Made by a program: the position numbers and the translations under genes. This document shows, in pieces, positions 60,478 through 64,000 of a stretch of DNA of 64,000 nucleotides. The notes under the pieces are model-generated. The model was not told the origin of the DNA. It saw only the letters and a program-made list of their open reading frames with translations, and made no database searches. The DNA comes from Halorhabdus amylolytica (GTDB lineage Archaea > Halobacteriota > Halobacteria > Halobacteriales > Haloarculaceae), in the NCBI RefSeq assembly GCF_004944975.1, contig NZ_SPQG01000004.1:98559-162558 (forward strand). Reading direction: 5' to 3'. Every line of letters begins with the position of its first letter. The stretch's first letter is position 1.

Positions 60478-62136
60478 TCACATCATGCCGCCCATGCCGC
60501 CGCCCATCCCACCGGGCGGGCCACCGCCGCCGCCGAGGTCGGGCTCGTCACCGCCGCCCTCGCCCAGACCGGAGGCCTGGATGATGTCGTCGATCTTCAA
60601 GACCAGGTTAGCGGCCTCCGCGGCGCTGGAGATCGCCTGGGTCTTGGCGTGGGCCGGCTCGACAACGCCTGCCTCGTAGGTGTCGACGACGTCGCCAGTG
60701 AAGACGTTCAAACCGGCGCGCTGCTGGCCATTCTCGTGGGCCGAACGGAGCTCGACCAGCGTGTCGATCGGATCCAGACCGGCGTTCTCCGAGAGGACGC
60801 GCGGGACGAGTTCGAACGCGTCGGCGAAGGCCTCGACTGCCAGCTGTTCGCGGCCGCTAACGCTGTCGGCGTAGTCCCGGAGTCGCCCGGCGAGTTCTAC
60901 TTCGATCGCACCGCCGCCGGCAAGGACGCGCCCGTCGCTGACCGTCGAGGCGACGACGTCCAGGGCGTCGTTGATCCCGCGCTCGAGTTCGTCGCTGACG
61001 TGCTCGGTCGATCCACGGACGAGCAGCGTCACACCGTGACCGTCACTCTCGACGGTGAACCACTCCTCGTCCTCGTCGCGGGCGACGTCGCCGGTCCCCA
61101 GGTCGTCGGCGCTCAGCGAGTCCAGATCGGAGACGATCCGCGCGTCGGTGACTTCACGGAGGAACTCGATGTCGGACTTCTTTGCGCGTTCGATCGCGAG
61201 AATGCCCTCACGAGCGAGGAGGTGCTCGACCATGTCGTCGATGCCCTTCTGACAGAAGACGACGTCGGCGCCCGAGTCCGCGATCTGCTGGACCATCTCA
61301 CGGAGCTGTTCCTCCTCTTGCTCGATGAAGTCCTGAAGCTGGCTCGGATCGTCGACGCTGAGCTGGGCGTCGGCCTCGGTCTCGTCGAGTTCCAGCGCGG
61401 TGTCGATCAAGAGGACCTCGGCGTCATCGACCTCTGTGGGCATGTCCTCGTGGGCAGGATCCTCGTCGACGACAGCGCCGTGGACGAGCTTCGAGTCCGA
61501 AGCGGGCCGACCCGCTTTGGATTCGATGTCGATGTACTCCAGATCGACGACTGTCGAGCCGTCCTCCCCCTCGACGGTGACCGCCTGAACGGCCTCGACG
61601 ACCAGATCCGAGAGGAGGTCGAGGTTGAGTTCGGCCCCTTTGCCGGTCATGCTCGTCTCGGCGACGGACTTGAGAATCCCCTCGTCGTCGGGTTCAACTG
61701 TCTCCGCGATGTCGTCGATCTCCTCGCGGGCCTGCTTTACGGCCATGTCGAACCCGCGGATGATCGCCGTCGGGTGGATGTCCTGCTCTAAGAGGTCCTC
61801 GGCGTTCTTCAGAAGTTCACCGGCGATCGCGACGGCCGTCGTGGTACCGTCACCGGCCTCGTCCTCCTGGGTTTCGGCGACCTCGATGATCATCTCGGCC
61901 GTCGGGTTCTCGATGTCCATCTCCCCGAGGATCGTGACGCCGTCGTTCGTGACAGTGACGTCGCCGATCGAGGAGACGAGCATCTTGTCCATCCCTTTCG
62001 GCCCGAGCGTCGAGCGGACCGACTGGGCGACCGCCCGCGCCGCCGCGATATTGTGGCTCTGGGCGTCCTCGTCTTTCATCCGCTCGGACTCGTCGCCGAG
62101 AATGATCATCGGCTGTCCCTGCATGCGTTGGCTCAT
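60478..62136 (-). CDS. Thermosome subunit (group II chaperonin)
   Basis: A 552-residue ATP-driven chaperonin subunit. Landmarks: [35 protein letters not shown] (ATP site), [17 protein letters not shown] and [17 protein letters not shown], and the Gly/Met tail ending MGGGMGGMM. It assembles into double rings that fold proteins in the cytoplasm. Haloarchaea have two or three paralogues, so I do not assign a letter. A clear TATA box precedes it. Confidence 0.96.
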   Translation of the reverse strand: MSQRMQGQPMIILGDESERMKDEDAQSHNIAAARAVAQSVRSTLGPKGMDKMLVSSIGDVTVTNDGVTILGEMDIENPTAEMIIEVAETQEDEAGDGTTTAVAIAGELLKNAEDLLEQDIHPTAIIRGFDMAVKQAREEIDDIAETVEPDDEGILKSVAETSMTGKGAELNLDLLSDLVVEAVQAVTVEGEDGSTVVDLEYIDIESKAGRPASDSKLVHGAVVDEDPAHEDMPTEVDDAEVLLIDTALELDETEADAQLSVDDPSQLQDFIEQEEEQLREMVQQIADSGADVVFCQKGIDDMVEHLLAREGILAIERAKKSDIEFLREVTDARIVSDLDSLSADDLGTGDVARDEDEEWFTVESDGHGVTLLVRGSTEHVSDELERGINDALDVVASTVSDGRVLAGGGAIEVELAGRLRDYADSVSGREQLAVEAFADAFELVPRVLSENAGLDPIDTLVELRSAHENGQQRAGLNVFTGDVVDTYEAGVVEPAHAKTQAISSAAEAANLVLKIDDIIQASGLGEGGGDEPDLGGGGGPPGGMGGGMGGMM

Positions 62137-62163
62137 AAGTCGGTAGGATGTTTGTCTGTGGTT

Positions 62164-62172
62164 CTATATAAG
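62164..62172 (-). promoter_or_regulatory. TATA box of the thermosome gene
   Basis: CTATATAAG on the top strand (CTTATATAG on the coding strand) lies 28-36 bases before the ATG at 62136, an unusually strong archaeal TATA box suited to a highly expressed, heat-inducible gene. Confidence 0.75.
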
Positions 62173-62343
62173 TGTGTGGGTTTCCGATGCGACCGCCCGA
62201 GCCCGTCGACCGCCGCCTGCGCCACGTAACCTCCGGATCGCGGCCGGTACCGACCGTAAGTGGGAACGAGTGACATACTGGTCCGTCGGGGGTCCCTTCC
62301 CGACCATCCCCGGTGTTTATAAGCACGATAGTCACGCGTCGAC

Positions 62344-63888
62344 TCATTCCATATACCCGAGTTGTTTCAGCCGGTCCTCGACGCCGCCGGTGTCACGCTC
62401 GCCGGCTGACCGTCCGGACGGGAGGGGTGCACGCGTCCCGGGTTCCGGGTCGCCGACGACGATGGGCAGGGCCTCGCCGTCGATATCGGTCGGGATCGCA
62501 CAGTCGTGGGCGAGCAGGATCGTCGGCGCAATGTCGAGGATGGACACCTGGGCGAGTTCCCCCTCCGCTTCGAAGTCCGGGCCGCCCGCGATGAAGATCC
62601 CGTTGCGCGTGTTCTCGGCCGCCCAGCGATCCGGTTCGGTTCTGGTCCGTCCGCCGCCGACGCCGTCGTTGACGTGGACCCCGTCCCGCTGATCGAGGAC
62701 GACCCTCGGCCCTTCGTCAGTGAGGGGGCCGCTGTAGACGTCCTCCCCGCGATAGACGCCGTCGAACAGCGGGCCGTCCTCGTCCTCGACATCCCGCAGG
62801 TCCTCGATCAATTCCTCACGGATGGCTTCGACGTCGAACTCGGGATTGAGGTAGATCGGCCCCTGGGCGCTGGCGACGGCCTTCGTGTTCGGGAGATCGA
62901 TCGCGTCGAGTTTCCGGCCACGCTTGAGCCCGGCTCGCTGGGGGACCAGCTGTTGGAGCCGCTCGGGGACGACTCGGGCGAGCAGATCGACCATACCCAG
63001 TCGCTTGGCGATCGCGAGGGCGTTCTCACGGTCGAATCCGACCTGCTGGAAGACGTTGTCGACGCTGGCCGTACGGGCCTGATAGCCGTTCTCGGCCAGC
63101 CACTCGTTGATATAGAACTCCGTCGTCGTCGGCCCACAGCCGTGATCGGACATGATCACGAGATTGGTGTCCGGAAGCTCTCGGAGTCGACCGATCCATT
63201 CGTCGATCAACCGGTAGGCCCGCAGCGTCGGTTCGTCGTTCCAGAAGAAATGCTGGAGGACGTTCAGGTAGAACAGGGTAACGTGGACGAACTGGAGATC
63301 CTTCTCCTCCAATAGCGTCACCGCAACGTCGAGACGGGCCTCCAGTACGTCGAGGATGGCATCGACTTCGGCCCCGCGTTCGTCGTTGCTCGATAGCAAC
63401 GGTTCGGGGTGGACCTGGTAGTCGAACCGTTCCTCGAGTTCGTCTTCCAGTTCCGCGGGCGTCGCGTAGCCGCCTTCGATCGAGCGATACTCGCCCTCGA
63501 CGGCGTCCGGGCCGCCACAGACGATCGGGCCGTCGATCTCCCGGGGCGGGTACATCGTCGGCATGTTCACCACGCCCGCCCGCTGGCCGTCGTCGTTGAG
63601 GTAGTCCCACAGCTCTGCGGTCCGGAAGTCCCCGCCGTTGGTCACTTCGATGGTCCCCTCGGCGAGGTCGACGCGTTCGAACCAGTAGACGCCGAACTTT
63701 CCGGGGTTCTTCCCCGCGGAGTAGCACTTCCAGTTGGGGAAGGTCACGGGCGGCAAGCAACTCTCGGTCTCGGCCCAGGTACTCTCTTCGCGGAAGGCAG
63801 CGAAGTTCGGTAACTCGCCTGATTCCAGCCACGGATCGAGCAGCCGCCAGCTGGCACCGTCCAGCCCGAGGACGACGGTCCTGGTCAT
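62344..63888 (-). CDS. Alkaline-phosphatase-superfamily (nucleotide pyrophosphatase-like) protein
   Basis: A 514-residue enzyme: TVVLGLDGASWRLLDPWLESG (first metal-binding Asp), then LPPVTFPNWKCYSAGKNPGKFGVY with the Thr/Ser nucleophile region. LVIMSDHGCGPTTTEFYIN (Asp-His) and VSILDIAPTILLAHDCAIP follow. It belongs to the type I phosphodiesterase group; in haloarchaea such genes often accompany envelope or sulfated-glycan metabolism. Substrate unknown. Start at MTRTVVLGLDG, about 25 bases from a TTAATGG element (63911-63917); the longer frame to 63999 crosses that element. Confidence 0.87.
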   Translation of the reverse strand: MTRTVVLGLDGASWRLLDPWLESGELPNFAAFREESTWAETESCLPPVTFPNWKCYSAGKNPGKFGVYWFERVDLAEGTIEVTNGGDFRTAELWDYLNDDGQRAGVVNMPTMYPPREIDGPIVCGGPDAVEGEYRSIEGGYATPAELEDELEERFDYQVHPEPLLSSNDERGAEVDAILDVLEARLDVAVTLLEEKDLQFVHVTLFYLNVLQHFFWNDEPTLRAYRLIDEWIGRLRELPDTNLVIMSDHGCGPTTTEFYINEWLAENGYQARTASVDNVFQQVGFDRENALAIAKRLGMVDLLARVVPERLQQLVPQRAGLKRGRKLDAIDLPNTKAVASAQGPIYLNPEFDVEAIREELIEDLRDVEDEDGPLFDGVYRGEDVYSGPLTDEGPRVVLDQRDGVHVNDGVGGGRTRTEPDRWAAENTRNGIFIAGGPDFEAEGELAQVSILDIAPTILLAHDCAIPTDIDGEALPIVVGDPEPGTRAPLPSGRSAGERDTGGVEDRLKQLGYME

Positions 63889-64000
63889 CGCCGGAGGGGA
63901 CGGGCCGGGTCCATTAAGACCCTTCCATGCGCGCACGATCGCCCGGGACCAGTCACTGTCCGGCGCTTTCCCCGGAACGTCCCTGCTGAGACCAGTCACT

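Overview
The window comes from a haloarchaeon. It is GC-rich, its proteins are very acidic, and start codons often sit about 25 bases after a TATA-like box with no Shine-Dalgarno leader. It carries Tat signal peptides with lipoboxes, a thermosome, archaeal HTH-10 and winged-helix regulators, and a split three-gene proton-translocating transhydrogenase. The gene set would suit Halorhabdus or another member of the Haloarculaceae, but I cannot fix the genus from the sequence alone. No rRNA or tRNA gene was found.

Layout. 1-7.6 kb: transhydrogenase pntA/pntA2/pntB, a PrsW-type protease, a FAD amine-oxidase-like protein, pdxT and cytochrome bd oxidase cydAB. 7.6-16.4 kb: hisE, a repeat cluster, two SpoIIAA-like paralogues, a NOG1-like GTPase, a polar amino-acid ABC operon with two permeases, a SIMPL protein, a DUF389 protein and two tiny overlapping genes. 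16.5-19.5 kb: an AT-rich island with a lipoprotein and a Tat-exported phospholipase C/P1-nuclease-like protein, bordered by a complete IS1595-family element with recognisable ends. 19.7-31.5 kb: engB, thioredoxin reductase followed by a small insertion that duplicates its 3' end, hisG, a 7TM histidine kinase, a ribbon-helix-helix protein, an MFS transporter, an S-adenosylhomocysteine/methylthioadenosine deaminase, a repeat-bearing secreted acidic protein, adenosylhomocysteinase, an ITP pyrophosphatase and a DUF5808-like protein.

31.7-40.8 kb is the most coherent accessory block. A ferric-iron ABC importer runs through start/stop overlaps into a GT39-like membrane glycosyltransferase, a Tat-exported gluconate-dehydrogenase-subunit-3-like lipoprotein and a GMC dehydrogenase with an Fe-S-type cysteine motif. 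A GT2 polyprenyl-phosphate sugar synthase follows. Near-identical TTAGG(N4)CCTAA operators precede the importer and the GT2 gene, and a related site precedes feoAB at 50.9 kb. This points to one iron-responsive regulon. 40.8-55.3 kb holds a chemotaxis transducer with a small membrane partner, an HTH-10 regulator, a creatininase-family amidohydrolase, a Zn/Cd P-type ATPase carrying a repeat-derived insertion, a multi-PAS histidine kinase, thiE, feoA-feoB-cysteine-rich protein, a rhomboid protease, an RNase H-like exonuclease and a VapBC module.

55.4-57.8 kb is a graveyard of defence and toxin genes: a frameshifted PIN toxin with a small partner, a gene-free repeat region, then an intact cas6, the 5' stub of a probable cas8b, and a CRISPR array cut to half a repeat, one spacer and one full repeat. 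A single deletion that removed most of a type I-B locus explains this arrangement. The window ends with a GCS2-family ligase, a membrane protein, a LOG/TIGR00725-like protein, a thermosome subunit and an alkaline-phosphatase-superfamily protein.
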